The notes under the pieces were generated by a model. That model had not been told where the DNA came from, ran no database searches, and worked only from the letters and a program-made list of their open reading frames with translations. The position numbers and the translations under genes are program-made. A stretch of 64,000 nt of DNA from Alcaligenes faecalis. Its GTDB lineage: Bacteria > Pseudomonadota > Gammaproteobacteria > Burkholderiales > Burkholderiaceae_B. The stretch is taken from contig NZ_CP168006.1 in NCBI RefSeq assembly GCF_041521385.1, forward strand, positions 1,824,857 through 1,888,856. Direction: 5' to 3'. How positions within the stretch are numbered: position 1 is the first letter of the stretch; each line of letters opens with the position of its first letter. Below are positions 52,008 through 60,873 of this stretch, piece by piece.

Positions 52008-52022
52008 TAACAATAATTCTCA
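52008..52022 (-). promoter_or_regulatory. Fur-like box upstream of fecI
   Basis: On the minus strand TGAGAATTATTGTTA matches the Fur 7-1-7 consensus (TGATAATNATTATCA) at most positions. It lies 41 bases before the fecI start, where iron-loaded Fur would block the promoter. sodC is divergent from the same spacer, so it may respond to iron as well. Confidence 0.7.
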
Positions 52023-52154
52023 TTTAGATATAGAAAAGTCCCTGCGGTATGAATCCGCCTCTTACTGACAAAGAGAAACGTCTCTTAACGGCATCTCGTG
52101 CTCGCAATGCTAGGCTGTCCTAACTCTTGTTTATCCAGTAAAGGAATCAGCCTT

Positions 52155-52703
52155 ATGCGTTTTTCTTCCTTCAAAGCACGATGCGCAATGACCTTGGCCA
52201 CCGTCAGCGCCACCCTTGCCTTGTCGGCCCCTTCACTGGCGGACGTCATTATTCCCATGAATCTGGCTACCGAAAGTGGTGCTGGCGAGCAAATCGGCCA
52301 AATCAGCGTTCGGCAGACGGAACACGGTTTGGTCTTCACGCCAGATCTGAAGAACCTCAAACCCGGTGTGCATGGTTTCCATGTGCATGAGAACCCCAGC
52401 TGCGCCCCCAGCGAGAAAGACGGCAAGGTAACGCCTGCTGGGGCGGCTGGCGGCCATCTGGATCCCAACAAGACCGGCAAGCACGGTTTCCCATGGGGCA
52501 ATGGCCACCTGGGTGATTTGCCCGCCCTGTATGTCCAGGCTGACGGCAGCGCCAGCACCCCCGTTCTGGCCCCGCGCCTGAAGTCACTGGATCAGATCAA
52601 GGGCCGAGCCCTGATGATCCACGAAGGCGGTGACAACCACTCCGACCACCCTGCACCACTGGGCGGCGGTGCCGGACGCTTTGCCTGCGGAGTGATCAAG
52701 TAG
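52155..52703 (+). CDS. sodC: Periplasmic Cu/Zn superoxide dismutase
   Basis: Converts superoxide to peroxide and oxygen; 182 residues with a signal peptide (about 1-33, ending SLA). Copper ligands are in [11 protein letters not shown] and the C-terminal HSDHP block; zinc ligands lie in [12 protein letters not shown]. The disulfide cysteines are in NPSC and FACG. AAGGA precedes ATG 52155. An earlier in-frame start at 52098 does not fit a signal peptide. The next gene follows after 36 bases. Confidence 0.96.
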   Translation: MRFSSFKARCAMTLATVSATLALSAPSLADVIIPMNLATESGAGEQIGQISVRQTEHGLVFTPDLKNLKPGVHGFHVHENPSCAPSEKDGKVTPAGAAGGHLDPNKTGKHGFPWGNGHLGDLPALYVQADGSASTPVLAPRLKSLDQIKGRALMIHEGGDNHSDHPAPLGGGAGRFACGVIK

Positions 52704-52739
52704 GCGCCTTCATCCCTTTAACTTTTTCAAGGAGATGCC

Positions 52740-53285
52740 ATGAACGAAACGATTGAATCTTCCTTTGAACAACTGCAAGAGATGATCAAGGACATTCGCT
52801 TTGCGATGTTCGTCACCCACGCACAAGGCGGCCAGCTTCATGCCTGGCCCATGACCACGCAACAGGCCAAAATGAGTTCGGAACAGGAGGACTTTGAGCA
52901 CGACAAGCTCTGGTTCTTCATGGCCAGGTCCAGCCAGGTGGTCCACAATCTGATCGCCAACCCGCATGTCAACGTCAGCTATGCCAACCCCAAGACTGAC
53001 ACCTATGTGTCGGTCTCGGGCATGGCCAGCGTTGTGGACTCCATGAATCAAAAGGAGCGATTCTGGAACACGCTGGTCGAGGCCTGGTTTGAAGAAGGCA
53101 TCACCGATGCGGATGTTGCTCTGGTCTGCGTACAGATAGACAGTGCCGAGTACTGGAGCGTGCGCGAAGGCAAACTGGCTCAGGCAGGCAAGATGCTCAA
53201 GGCAACCCTGACGGGCGAGCAACTGACAGAACTGGGGGAGCACGGCAAAATCAGCCCTGCCTCCAAACCAGATCGCTACATATAG
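52740..53285 (+). CDS. Pyridoxamine-phosphate-oxidase-like stress protein
   Basis: FMN-binding split-barrel protein of 181 residues, like general stress protein 26 (QEMIKDIRFAMFVTHAQGGQLHAWPM; KLWFFMARSSQVVHNLIANPHVNVSYANP). The family binds flavin; a true substrate is not known. A strong AAGGAG site precedes ATG 52740. It follows sodC closely, which suggests a shared oxidative-stress transcript. A terminator comes directly after. Confidence 0.88.
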   Translation: MNETIESSFEQLQEMIKDIRFAMFVTHAQGGQLHAWPMTTQQAKMSSEQEDFEHDKLWFFMARSSQVVHNLIANPHVNVSYANPKTDTYVSVSGMASVVDSMNQKERFWNTLVEAWFEEGITDADVALVCVQIDSAEYWSVREGKLAQAGKMLKATLTGEQLTELGEHGKISPASKPDRYI

Positions 53286-53311
53286 CCCCTGCTGCGTGAC
53301 TAAAACCTGAC

Positions 53312-53334
53312 GCCCGGCCTTGCGCCGGGCTTTT
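53312..53334 (+). terminator. Terminator after the stress-protein gene
   Basis: GCCCGGC and GCCGGGC pair around CTTGC and are followed by four T residues. Confidence 0.85.
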
Positions 53335-53369
53335 GCTGGCGCTCTGGTACGCAGGAGTTGCCGCCTTGA

Positions 53370-54410
53370 TCAACGACCTTCCAGAAACCGGGCAATACGC
53401 GTATACAAAGGTCCGGTCAGCACCAGCACACACACCATGCGGGCAACTTGGAATGAGGTCACCATGGGCGCACCCAACTGCAGGACTTTGGCGGTGATGG
53501 CCATCTCCGCAATCCCTCCGGGACTGACACCCAGCACCAGCGTGGGGTAAGGAATATCAGACAATCGATACAAGCCATAGGCAAAGCCAAAGGCCAAGGC
53601 CAGGTTGATGACAGTGCTGACGGCGGCAACACCGAGATAACGGGGCGCCCGACGGAAGAAATCCGGGCCGAACTTGTCGCCCAAGGCCCAGCCGATACAC
53701 AACTGCCCCAGGTTGGAAATCTCTACCGGCAAGCCCGACAAAATAATATCCTTATACGTCAGGATGGCCACCACCAGCAAAGGCCCCAACACCCAGGGAT
53801 TGGGCAGACGGAACACTTGAAAGGCCAACCCTGCAGCACTGCTCAATAACACCAACAGAGCCAGACCGGGCAGGTTCAAAAAGTCGGGTCTCAGCACAGC
53901 CCCAAGCTGTTCACCCGAAAAGCCCAGAGCCTCGAATGCGAAGGGAATAATCACCACCACCATCAACACCCGCAGGCCATGTGCAGAGGCGACCAGATCC
54001 GGACGTGCGCCGTAGCGTTCTGCCAGCCCGGTCATCTCGCTGGCACCGCCTACCGCGCTGGCAAACCAGGCCGTACGCAGGTCCGTACCGGCAAAGCGGG
54101 TCAACATGAAAGTGCCGATACAGCACAAGACCAGCGCAAACACCATACCCATCACAATGAACACGGCATTGCTGCCAATCAGGTGCACCATGGCAGGGGT
54201 GAAGTACAGCCCCAGGGATGCCCCAATCACCCACTGCCCTGCATTCCGCGCCAGCGGCATGCACGCACCGGGACTGCCGGCCATTTTGGTGGCCGCTGTC
54301 AAGATCAGGGCACCCAGCATCCAGGGCAAAGGCATGCTCAGCCAAGTAGCTGCCAGCGCACCTAACAAGGCCACGCCAAAACCCAGAACAATTCGAAACC
54401 AGTTAGCCAT
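53370..54410 (-). CDS. AbrB-family membrane protein
   Basis: Inner-membrane protein of 346 residues with about ten hydrophobic segments arranged as two homologous halves; each half has the AbrB duplication pattern (PWMLGALILTAA, NPWVLGPLLVV; SAVGGASEMT, GVSPGGIAEMAI). The family, sometimes mislabelled ammonia monooxygenase, has no firmly known function. ATG 54410 fits; the frame extends 15 residues upstream. It lies 77 bases after tctA behind two hairpins, so it may be a separately tuned part of the transport operon. Confidence 0.85.
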   Translation of the reverse strand: MANWFRIVLGFGVALLGALAATWLSMPLPWMLGALILTAATKMAGSPGACMPLARNAGQWVIGASLGLYFTPAMVHLIGSNAVFIVMGMVFALVLCCIGTFMLTRFAGTDLRTAWFASAVGGASEMTGLAERYGARPDLVASAHGLRVLMVVVIIPFAFEALGFSGEQLGAVLRPDFLNLPGLALLVLLSSAAGLAFQVFRLPNPWVLGPLLVVAILTYKDIILSGLPVEISNLGQLCIGWALGDKFGPDFFRRAPRYLGVAAVSTVINLALAFGFAYGLYRLSDIPYPTLVLGVSPGGIAEMAITAKVLQLGAPMVTSFQVARMVCVLVLTGPLYTRIARFLEGR

Positions 54411-54425
54411 AACAAACACGACAAG

Positions 54426-54479
54426 GCCAGGCCGCAGCCTGGCGCTTCCTCTCAAAATCCCCCACCAGACAAGTGGGGG
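54426..54479 (-). terminator. Two hairpins between tctA and abrB-like gene
   Basis: Read leftward, CCCCCAC/GTGGGGG (54459-54479) with a 7-nt loop is followed by ATTTTGAG, then GCCAGGC/GCCTGGC (54426-54443) with loop CGCA. The first may be an attenuating terminator. Confidence 0.6.
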
Positions 54480-54487
54480 TCACTTCC

Positions 54488-56011
54488 TTATGGCTTGTCG
54501 TGCCCTTGCTTGCGGGCGGCAAGATGACGCAACACGATCGGACCTACGCTCACTAGAACAGCAGCGATCCATAAGGCAATTGAAATAGTGCTCTCGAACA
54601 GAATGCCGATTTCGCCATTCGTAATCGAGAGCGCACGACGCAAATTCTGCTCCATCATATTGCCCAGAACCACGCCCAGCACCATGGGCGCCATCGGCAC
54701 ATTCATCTTGCGCAGAAAATAACCCAGGACACCGATACCAACGACCAGTTGCAGATCAAACGTCGTGCCATTGATGGCATAAACACCGATATAGCTGATC
54801 GCCAGAATACCCGGCACCAACAAGCGTGGCGGAATAGCCAGCATAGCGGCAAACACCCGCACCATAGGCACGTTCATCAAGAACAACATGACGTTGGCCA
54901 CCATCAAGGAGGCAATCAAGCCCCAGACAATCTGTGGCTGCGACTCAAACAGCACTGGCCCCGGCGTGATGTTGTACAGCGTCAGAGCGCCCATCATGAC
55001 CGCTGTCGTCCCCGAGCCGGGCACACCCAACGTCAACATGGGAATAAAGGAACCGGTTGCCGCACTGTTATTGGCCGCTTCGGGCGCAGCCAGGCCTCGC
55101 AGATCGCCCTGTCCAAACATGGCATTGGGGTCTTTGCCTTCGATGTATTTTTTCTCGTTAGCATAGGTTACCGCTGAAGCCACACTGGCCCCGGCACCGG
55201 GCAAGATACCGATAAAGAAGCCCATCACACCACCGCGTATGGTGCTCCACCAGGTCATACCCAACTCTTGAAAATTAAAGAGCTTACGCTTGCTTTTAGG
55301 CACTTCAATTGACACCCCACCCAGCAGATTCTCCAGCATCTGCAACATCTCGGCCACCGCAAACAAACCGATCACAACAACCACAAAATCAATACCGTCT
55401 GCCAGGTTCGGAATGTCAAAACTGTATCGATACACCCCGGAATTCGCATCCACCCCAATCGTCGAGATGAACAAACCCACCATGGCTGCCAGGATACCTT
55501 TAACGGGTTCATCGCCCAACAAACTCGTCAAGGCACAGAAGGCAAAGACCATCAGCACAAAGTACTCGGCAGGGCCGAAGGCAACCGCCCAACCCGCCAA
55601 TAGGGGAGCCAGCAGCACAATCCCGCAAATAGCGATGGTGGAACCGATAAAAGAAGCAAAAGCAGACAAGGACAAGGCCACGCTGGCCATGCCTTTACGT
55701 GCCAACGGATAGCCATCCAATGTCGTCATGACAGCGGCCGCTTCGCCCGGCACATTGATCAAGATGGAGGTAATGCGCCCACCGTATTCTGCCCCCACAT
55801 ACACGGCCGCCAGTAAAATCAAGGCAGATTCGGGCGGCAATTTCATGGCAAACGCAATCGGCACCAGCATGGCGACGCCGTTGATAGGCCCCAGCCCCGG
55901 CAAAACCCCCACAATGGTGCCAATAAAAGCACCAATAGCGGCCACCAGCAGGTTCTGGGCGGAGAAGGCGACACCAAAGCCGACACTTAAATATTCAAGA
56001 ATAGAGCTCAT
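54488..56011 (-). CDS. tctA: Tripartite tricarboxylate transporter, large permease TctA
   Basis: Integral permease of 507 residues with about ten to twelve membrane segments, twofold repeated. Signature blocks are GTIVGVLPGLGPINGVAMLVPIAF and GGVMGFFIGILPGAGASVASAVTYANEKK. It imports a carboxylate with TctB and the TctC binding protein. Its ATG overlaps the tctB stop (ATGA). The substrate (citrate or another carboxylate) is not readable. Confidence 0.94.
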   Translation of the reverse strand: MSSILEYLSVGFGVAFSAQNLLVAAIGAFIGTIVGVLPGLGPINGVAMLVPIAFAMKLPPESALILLAAVYVGAEYGGRITSILINVPGEAAAVMTTLDGYPLARKGMASVALSLSAFASFIGSTIAICGIVLLAPLLAGWAVAFGPAEYFVLMVFAFCALTSLLGDEPVKGILAAMVGLFISTIGVDANSGVYRYSFDIPNLADGIDFVVVVIGLFAVAEMLQMLENLLGGVSIEVPKSKRKLFNFQELGMTWWSTIRGGVMGFFIGILPGAGASVASAVTYANEKKYIEGKDPNAMFGQGDLRGLAAPEAANNSAATGSFIPMLTLGVPGSGTTAVMMGALTLYNITPGPVLFESQPQIVWGLIASLMVANVMLFLMNVPMVRVFAAMLAIPPRLLVPGILAISYIGVYAINGTTFDLQLVVGIGVLGYFLRKMNVPMAPMVLGVVLGNMMEQNLRRALSITNGEIGILFESTISIALWIAAVLVSVGPIVLRHLAARKQGHDKP

Positions 56012-56451
56012 AACCACTCTCCCAGGATGCCGGATGGCAGAACGACATCCAGGCCCAGGTCAAACAACAAGAACAGGCCTACGCCCATCACCAGCCCGCC
56101 CATAAGGGCCTGCCTCCAGGAGCCGCCAAACAGGCGCCCAACCAGTGCCGCCATAATCGTGGTGGCGACAATGAAGCCCAACCATTGAAAGAGCCAGGCA
56201 TAAGCCGCCAAATACGCCACCATCATCAAAATGCGGCCGTTGGCACCGGGTGGATTGGCAGCCACTTGCCCACCACCCTTGATCATCAAGCGCAAACCGC
56301 ACAAGGCAATAATCAATGCCAGCAGCAAGGGAAAGGCTTTGGGCCCAACCGGCTCATAGGAAAAGGGGGGCTCTAGGTCGTAGCCAAAGGCGGTGATCAA
56401 GGCGGCAAGCACCAACGCGCCCACGCCTAGCACGCGATCATTTAGCGTCAT
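56008..56451 (-). CDS. tctB: Tripartite tricarboxylate transporter, small permease TctB
   Basis: Membrane protein of 147 residues with four predicted segments (about 7-25, 40-58, 78-100, 110-135). The start is ATG 56451 because GGAGA precedes it; the 21 residues before it in frame are not family-like. It overlaps tctA by four bases. Confidence 0.9.
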   Translation of the reverse strand: MTLNDRVLGVGALVLAALITAFGYDLEPPFSYEPVGPKAFPLLLALIIALCGLRLMIKGGGQVAANPPGANGRILMMVAYLAAYAWLFQWLGFIVATTIMAALVGRLFGGSWRQALMGGLVMGVGLFLLFDLGLDVVLPSGILGEWL

Positions 56452-56539
56452 GATGGAATCTCCGGATTCACCCGCCATGCACGGCGGGGCACAAAGGCGG
56501 TGTTCCCGATTCAAAAAAGCTGGGGAACACCGTAAAGAT

Positions 56540-57532
56540 TTACTTCTTGATCAGGCCAAAAGAATCAGCCAAGTCCCGATACTGAACCACTCGCTGTTTT
56601 ACATACGCGTCCAGCTCGGAACCGGTCATATTGAACGAGAACAAACCCTGCTGTGTTTGCAAGTGAGCAAATTCAGGGGTCTTCATCAGACGATCAAAGA
56701 CTTGAACCCACCACTGATATTGTTCGTCAGAGACTTCGGGCCCCATGTAAAAACCACGGATAATCGGCCATTCAATATCAAAACCCTGCTCTTTGGCGGT
56801 AGGAATATCCGCCAGGGCGCCGTCCAGTCGCTTATCATTGAACACGGCCAATACGCGGATAGGGGCCCCACCTTCCAGCATCGTATGTGCCTCAGCAGCA
56901 TCACCCATATAGGCCTGAACGTGACCACCGCGCAACGCCGTCATGGCTTCGCCACCCCCTTCAAACGCGACAAAACGCATTTTTCGGAAATCCACATCAG
57001 CCGCACGCGCCGTCAAGGCCGCTTTCATCCAGTCCTGACCACCAACGGACCCACCGGCCCCCAACACGATCTTGCTCGGATCAGCCTTGAATGCCTCCAT
57101 CAAGGACTTCAGATCCTGGTAGGGTGAATCATTACGTACGATAGCAACACCGTAATCACTGCCTATCGACGCCAGCCAGCGCACATCATCCACCGAATAT
57201 TTGCCAAACTTGCCCTGCGCCAGATTGAGCAAAGAGCCACCGGAGAAGGCCGCAATCGCATTGCCATCACCCGGACGCTGCGCCACGATGTGGTTATACG
57301 CGACCGCTCCCACACCTCCAGGCATATACACGGTACGCATGGCATTTTCCAGCAGCTTGGTTTCCAGAAAACCATTGACGGCCACACGGCAGGTCAAATC
57401 AAAGCCGCCACCGGGTTGGGCCGGAGCAATACATTCAGGTTTGGAAGGTTGCTGGGCATGGACACCGCTCAAGCTGCTCAGACCCAGAATGCTGCTCGCA
57501 AACAGCACCCGTAGTTTCGTGTGAATAGTCAT
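56540..57532 (-). CDS. tctC: Bug/TctC-family solute-binding protein
   Basis: Periplasmic binding protein of 330 residues with a signal peptide (about 1-26, ending VHA). The two Bug ligand loops are APAQPGGGFDLTCR and LGAGGSVGGQDWM. AGGAGG precedes ATG 57532 strongly. It is first of tctCBA and follows tctE by 124 bases that hold a palindrome. The ligand is probably a carboxylate; exact identity unknown. Confidence 0.93.
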   Translation of the reverse strand: MTIHTKLRVLFASSILGLSSLSGVHAQQPSKPECIAPAQPGGGFDLTCRVAVNGFLETKLLENAMRTVYMPGGVGAVAYNHIVAQRPGDGNAIAAFSGGSLLNLAQGKFGKYSVDDVRWLASIGSDYGVAIVRNDSPYQDLKSLMEAFKADPSKIVLGAGGSVGGQDWMKAALTARAADVDFRKMRFVAFEGGGEAMTALRGGHVQAYMGDAAEAHTMLEGGAPIRVLAVFNDKRLDGALADIPTAKEQGFDIEWPIIRGFYMGPEVSDEQYQWWVQVFDRLMKTPEFAHLQTQQGLFSFNMTGSELDAYVKQRVVQYRDLADSFGLIKK

Positions 57533-57633
57533 TGGATCGCCTCCTGGATGATCGTCGTCGTTGTAATGGTTGCGACCTTACCGGAGCGAAGCTTTCGCCT
57601 AGCTTTCAATTACCCCAAAAACCGCCAATCTCA

Positions 57634-57645
57634 AGGGTATACCCT
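57634..57645. promoter_or_regulatory. Perfect 12-bp palindrome between tctE and tctC
   Basis: AGGGTATACCCT, about 100 bases before the tctC start and 11 bases after the tctE stop. A natural candidate for the TctD operator, though the exact TctD site is not known to me. Confidence 0.45.
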
Positions 57646-57656
57646 AGATTAAAAGA

Positions 57657-59063
57657 TCACTGTTTGAGCGCCTCAAACGCCAAACGCACGATCAGGCCGC
57701 GCTGCTGCGGTCCAGGCTGCAAGCTCATGCGAGCACCATGAATTTGAGCAATAGCCTGCACAATTGCCAGGCCCAACCCCGAGCCTTGCAAGGCCTTGCC
57801 AGCCTCTCCCCGCCGGAAGCGATGGCCCGCCTTGGCCATATCGTCTGCACTCATGCCCGGGCCGTCATCCTCCACTTGCAGATAACACATTCCGCCCTCT
57901 TGCCAGACAGACACAGTAATGCGAGCGGCCCGTGGACAGTACTTGATGGCATTGCTGACGATATTGCTCAAGGCCTGCTGCAACAGCCAAGCCTCTCCCG
58001 CCACTCGCACCGGTTTTGAAGGGACATCCAGTCCCAGATCCTGACGACGCGATCGGGCCAGGCCCCACAACTCGTCAACCACCTGCCCGGCCTGCTGACA
58101 CAGATCCACCGTTCCCAAAGCAGCACGGCTGCGCAACTGATCAGCCGCATCGCGCACCCGCGACAGGGCCACCATTTGATGCGTCATCTGGGCCGTATTA
58201 TTCAAACGCGACTGAATCGCCTCCAGCACCTCTTTCATTTCATCTGTCTTGGCCACGGTCAAGGCAAAATCCACCTGAGTCAGCAAGACGGCCAACGGCG
58301 TTTTCAACTGATGGGACGCATCATCCAGAAATTGCTGCTGCTCGCGTGATTTACGCGCATAGCGATCCATGTGCAAATTAATGGTCTGCACCAAAGGACG
58401 CACTTCTCGGGGCAGACTGGCCTCGCTGATGGGCTCCAGATTATCGGGAGAACGATACCGTACCTCTGCGCTTAACTTGCGCAAAGGGCGCAAAGCCAGC
58501 AAGGTTCCCACCAAAATCAGCACCGTAAACAGGCTGAGAACCGCCACATCCTGAATCAGGTTCTGCACAATGACTTTACGGATGAACTCGTCGCGCTCGC
58601 TTACGTTCTCGCCAGCCTGGATCAAGACCCGACTATCCTGATACGTCTGCAGCCGTCCCCCTGACTCCAGCGCCACCGCCGCAATACGCAAAGGCTCTCC
58701 CAAATAGTGGGCGTCATAAAAAACAGGCTGATTACTCACCAGCCTGCCCCGCGGCAACGGCATACCGGTATAACCAATTTCCGACAAACCATCTTCGGTG
58801 GCCACCCGGAAATACACCTGACTGCTGATGGTGTATTCCATGAACTCCATCATGTAGTAGGACTGCTCCATGGCCAGTCCACCGCTAATGGTCAGCACAT
58901 TGGCTGACATGGATTTCAACGCCCCCGCCAGGGCCCGATCGAACGCCGCATTCACCTGATCCTTCAGCGTCATGCTGGAAATGAACAGGGACACGGCCGA
59001 TGTCAGCAAAGCCGCCGGAATCAGCATGACCAACAAGGTGCGACGCAGACTGCTCAAGGCCAT
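57657..59063 (-). CDS. tctE: TctE-like sensor histidine kinase
   Basis: Membrane kinase of 468 residues: helix near 9-30, periplasmic sensor domain (about 35-165) of the TctE N-terminal type, second helix (about 168-190), HisKA with DASHQLKTPLAVL and ATPase boxes ISNAIKYCP, VEDDGPGMS and GSGLGLAIV. It should control tctCBA through TctD in response to external carboxylate. It follows tctD by 24 bases. Confidence 0.93.
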   Translation of the reverse strand: MALSSLRRTLLVMLIPAALLTSAVSLFISSMTLKDQVNAAFDRALAGALKSMSANVLTISGGLAMEQSYYMMEFMEYTISSQVYFRVATEDGLSEIGYTGMPLPRGRLVSNQPVFYDAHYLGEPLRIAAVALESGGRLQTYQDSRVLIQAGENVSERDEFIRKVIVQNLIQDVAVLSLFTVLILVGTLLALRPLRKLSAEVRYRSPDNLEPISEASLPREVRPLVQTINLHMDRYARKSREQQQFLDDASHQLKTPLAVLLTQVDFALTVAKTDEMKEVLEAIQSRLNNTAQMTHQMVALSRVRDAADQLRSRAALGTVDLCQQAGQVVDELWGLARSRRQDLGLDVPSKPVRVAGEAWLLQQALSNIVSNAIKYCPRAARITVSVWQEGGMCYLQVEDDGPGMSADDMAKAGHRFRRGEAGKALQGSGLGLAIVQAIAQIHGARMSLQPGPQQRGLIVRLAFEALKQ

Positions 59064-59087
59064 AGCGGCTCCTGCAAAGGCATGGAC

Positions 59088-59771
59088 TTACGGTTCCTCT
59101 TCGCTGACCGGCTCCAGGCAATAGCCTACGCCGCGCAAGGTAATGATGTGAACATCCGAGGCCTGCAGCTTCTTGCGCAAACGATGTACCAGCACTTCGA
59201 TGGCCTCGATATTGATTTCGTCTTCATCTTTTTCGTTAAGCCGGTCCAAAATGAACTGCTTGTTCACGGGCTCGCCACTACGCTGCACCAGAATACGCAA
59301 TACCTCGGCCTCGCGCGGCGACACGGACAACAGCACACCGTCCAGCGTAAAACGCTGCGTGGACAAGTCATAGACCAGGCTGGCACATGCCATGCGAGGC
59401 TTGTCCTTGCCACGGCTACGACGAATCAAGGCGTTGAGGCGGGCCACCAGCTCTTCGATACGAAACGGCTTGGGCAGGAAATCATCTGCTCCGCACTCCA
59501 GCGCCTCTACCCGCTCCTGCAAGGAATCACGCGCTGTCAAAATCAACACGGGAGTGCGGTCATCCTCCGAGCGCAAACGTGCCAGCAAGGCGCGCCCATC
59601 CATACCCGGCAGGCCCAGGTCCAGAACCAGCGCATCAAACTCCTCGATCTGCAAACGGTGATAGGCCACCATCCCGTCGTTGGACCACTCAACCGAAAAC
59701 CCTTTCTTTTGCAGGCTGCGGGTCAGCCACAGGGCCAAATCAGGCTCGTCTTCAATCAATAAAATTCGCAT
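59088..59771 (-). CDS. tctD: TctD-like OmpR-family response regulator
   Basis: Regulator of 227 residues: receiver domain (1-115; D8, D9, phospho-acceptor D51 in LVLDLGLPG, K101) and OmpR/PhoB winged helix (about 130-220, INIEAIEVLVHRLRKKL). Typical PmrA/QseB/TctD type. First gene of tctDE-tctCBA. Confidence 0.93.
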   Translation of the reverse strand: MRILLIEDEPDLALWLTRSLQKKGFSVEWSNDGMVAYHRLQIEEFDALVLDLGLPGMDGRALLARLRSEDDRTPVLILTARDSLQERVEALECGADDFLPKPFRIEELVARLNALIRRSRGKDKPRMACASLVYDLSTQRFTLDGVLLSVSPREAEVLRILVQRSGEPVNKQFILDRLNEKDEDEINIEAIEVLVHRLRKKLQASDVHIITLRGVGYCLEPVSEEEP

Positions 59772-59837
59772 GGCGGATGGTAGAAAAGAAAACAGAACAG
59801 GAGCAATAGTACGCCGCCGGAGCTTGTCAACCGCGCT

Positions 59838-60770
59838 TTACGCGCTAACCGGCTCGGTCAGCTCCAGCACAAACCGACGTAGCCAGCGACTTTCTTCATC
59901 GTGTTCTTTATTGATATCCCAAATCATGGACACCACAAACGACGGGACACGCAAGGGCACCGGGGATACGGCCAGACGGCTATTGCACTCGGCAAAAGAG
60001 CGGGCGGCATAATCAGGCATGGTCAGCACCAAAGGGCTGCCAATGATTGCGTTGATCGCACCGGAAAAGTGAGTGAACGAGGCCTTGACCTTGCGCTGCA
60101 GACGCTCGGCATCAAATAGCTCATCAACAAACCCCCGCAAACCATCAAAAGACACACGTCCATGATGCGCATGCAGATACTCCGGCTTGCTGATAGGTGC
60201 CGAAAACTGGATAGACTCCTTATCGTATATGCAGATATACGAGGCCGGAAACAGCACTTGGGACTTGTGCATGGTGCTTAGCAATTTGGGGCTGGAGCAG
60301 ATCGCCAGATCCGCCCCGTGCTCTTGCATGCTTTGCGGCCACACATAGCTATTGGTTTGATAGAAAGAAAAACCGATCGTCCAGCCTTGCTCATCGGCCA
60401 TGCGAATCATGCGTTTGGCCAGCATATTTTCCAGATCATCAGACAAGGCGATACGAAAAACCCGACTGGAGCGGCGTGGATCGAATTCTTGATCAGAGGT
60501 AACCAGCGCCGAGATGCTTTTCAAGGCTTCCGATATCTGCGGGGCAATCTCCAAGGCGCGATGCGTCGGCGTCATTCCGTGCGATCCACGCGTAAATAAC
60601 TCGTCATTGAACACCACCCGCAACTTGCGCAAGGACGCACTAACCGCCCCCTGGGTCAGAAACAAGGCATTGGCGGCTTTGGTGACGCTGCGCTCGTTCA
60701 TCAAGCATTGAAACACCAGCAGCAGGTTCAAATCCACGCGCCTGATATTAGCAATATTAATGAAAGCCAT
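59838..60770 (-). CDS. LysR-family regulator (NodD/NahR-like)
   Basis: Regulator of 310 residues with helix-turn-helix at about 12-70 (VDLNLLLVFQCLMNERSVTKAANALFL in part) and an effector domain from about 95. This opening is that of the NodD/NahR/LinR branch. It is divergent from the MFS-nitrilase genes with 103 bases between the starts, so it is their likely controller. Confidence 0.92.
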   Translation of the reverse strand: MAFINIANIRRVDLNLLLVFQCLMNERSVTKAANALFLTQGAVSASLRKLRVVFNDELFTRGSHGMTPTHRALEIAPQISEALKSISALVTSDQEFDPRRSSRVFRIALSDDLENMLAKRMIRMADEQGWTIGFSFYQTNSYVWPQSMQEHGADLAICSSPKLLSTMHKSQVLFPASYICIYDKESIQFSAPISKPEYLHAHHGRVSFDGLRGFVDELFDAERLQRKVKASFTHFSGAINAIIGSPLVLTMPDYAARSFAECNSRLAVSPVPLRVPSFVVSMIWDINKEHDEESRWLRRFVLELTEPVSA

Positions 60771-60873
60771 TTTTCTAATTAGTTTGAATGATTATTTAGC
60801 TTGATTAGACTAAAAATTAACCACAACCACAATAAGGGTCAGGTATTTACCTTCCCCGCTTGAGGAGACCTCT
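60771..60873. promoter_or_regulatory. Divergent promoter region with LysR-type repeats
   Basis: CTAATTAG (60775-60782) and a TTAGT...ACTAA pair (60779-60783 and 60809-60813) lie next to the LysR start. The MFS gene has GAGGAG before its ATG. The strip is AT-rich on its left half, fitting overlapping divergent promoters. Confidence 0.5.

Noticed and set aside
57532..57656. Sigma-54 promoter before tctC
   Set aside because: A TGG and GGGG spacing looked faintly similar, but the required GG-N10-GC pattern is not met.
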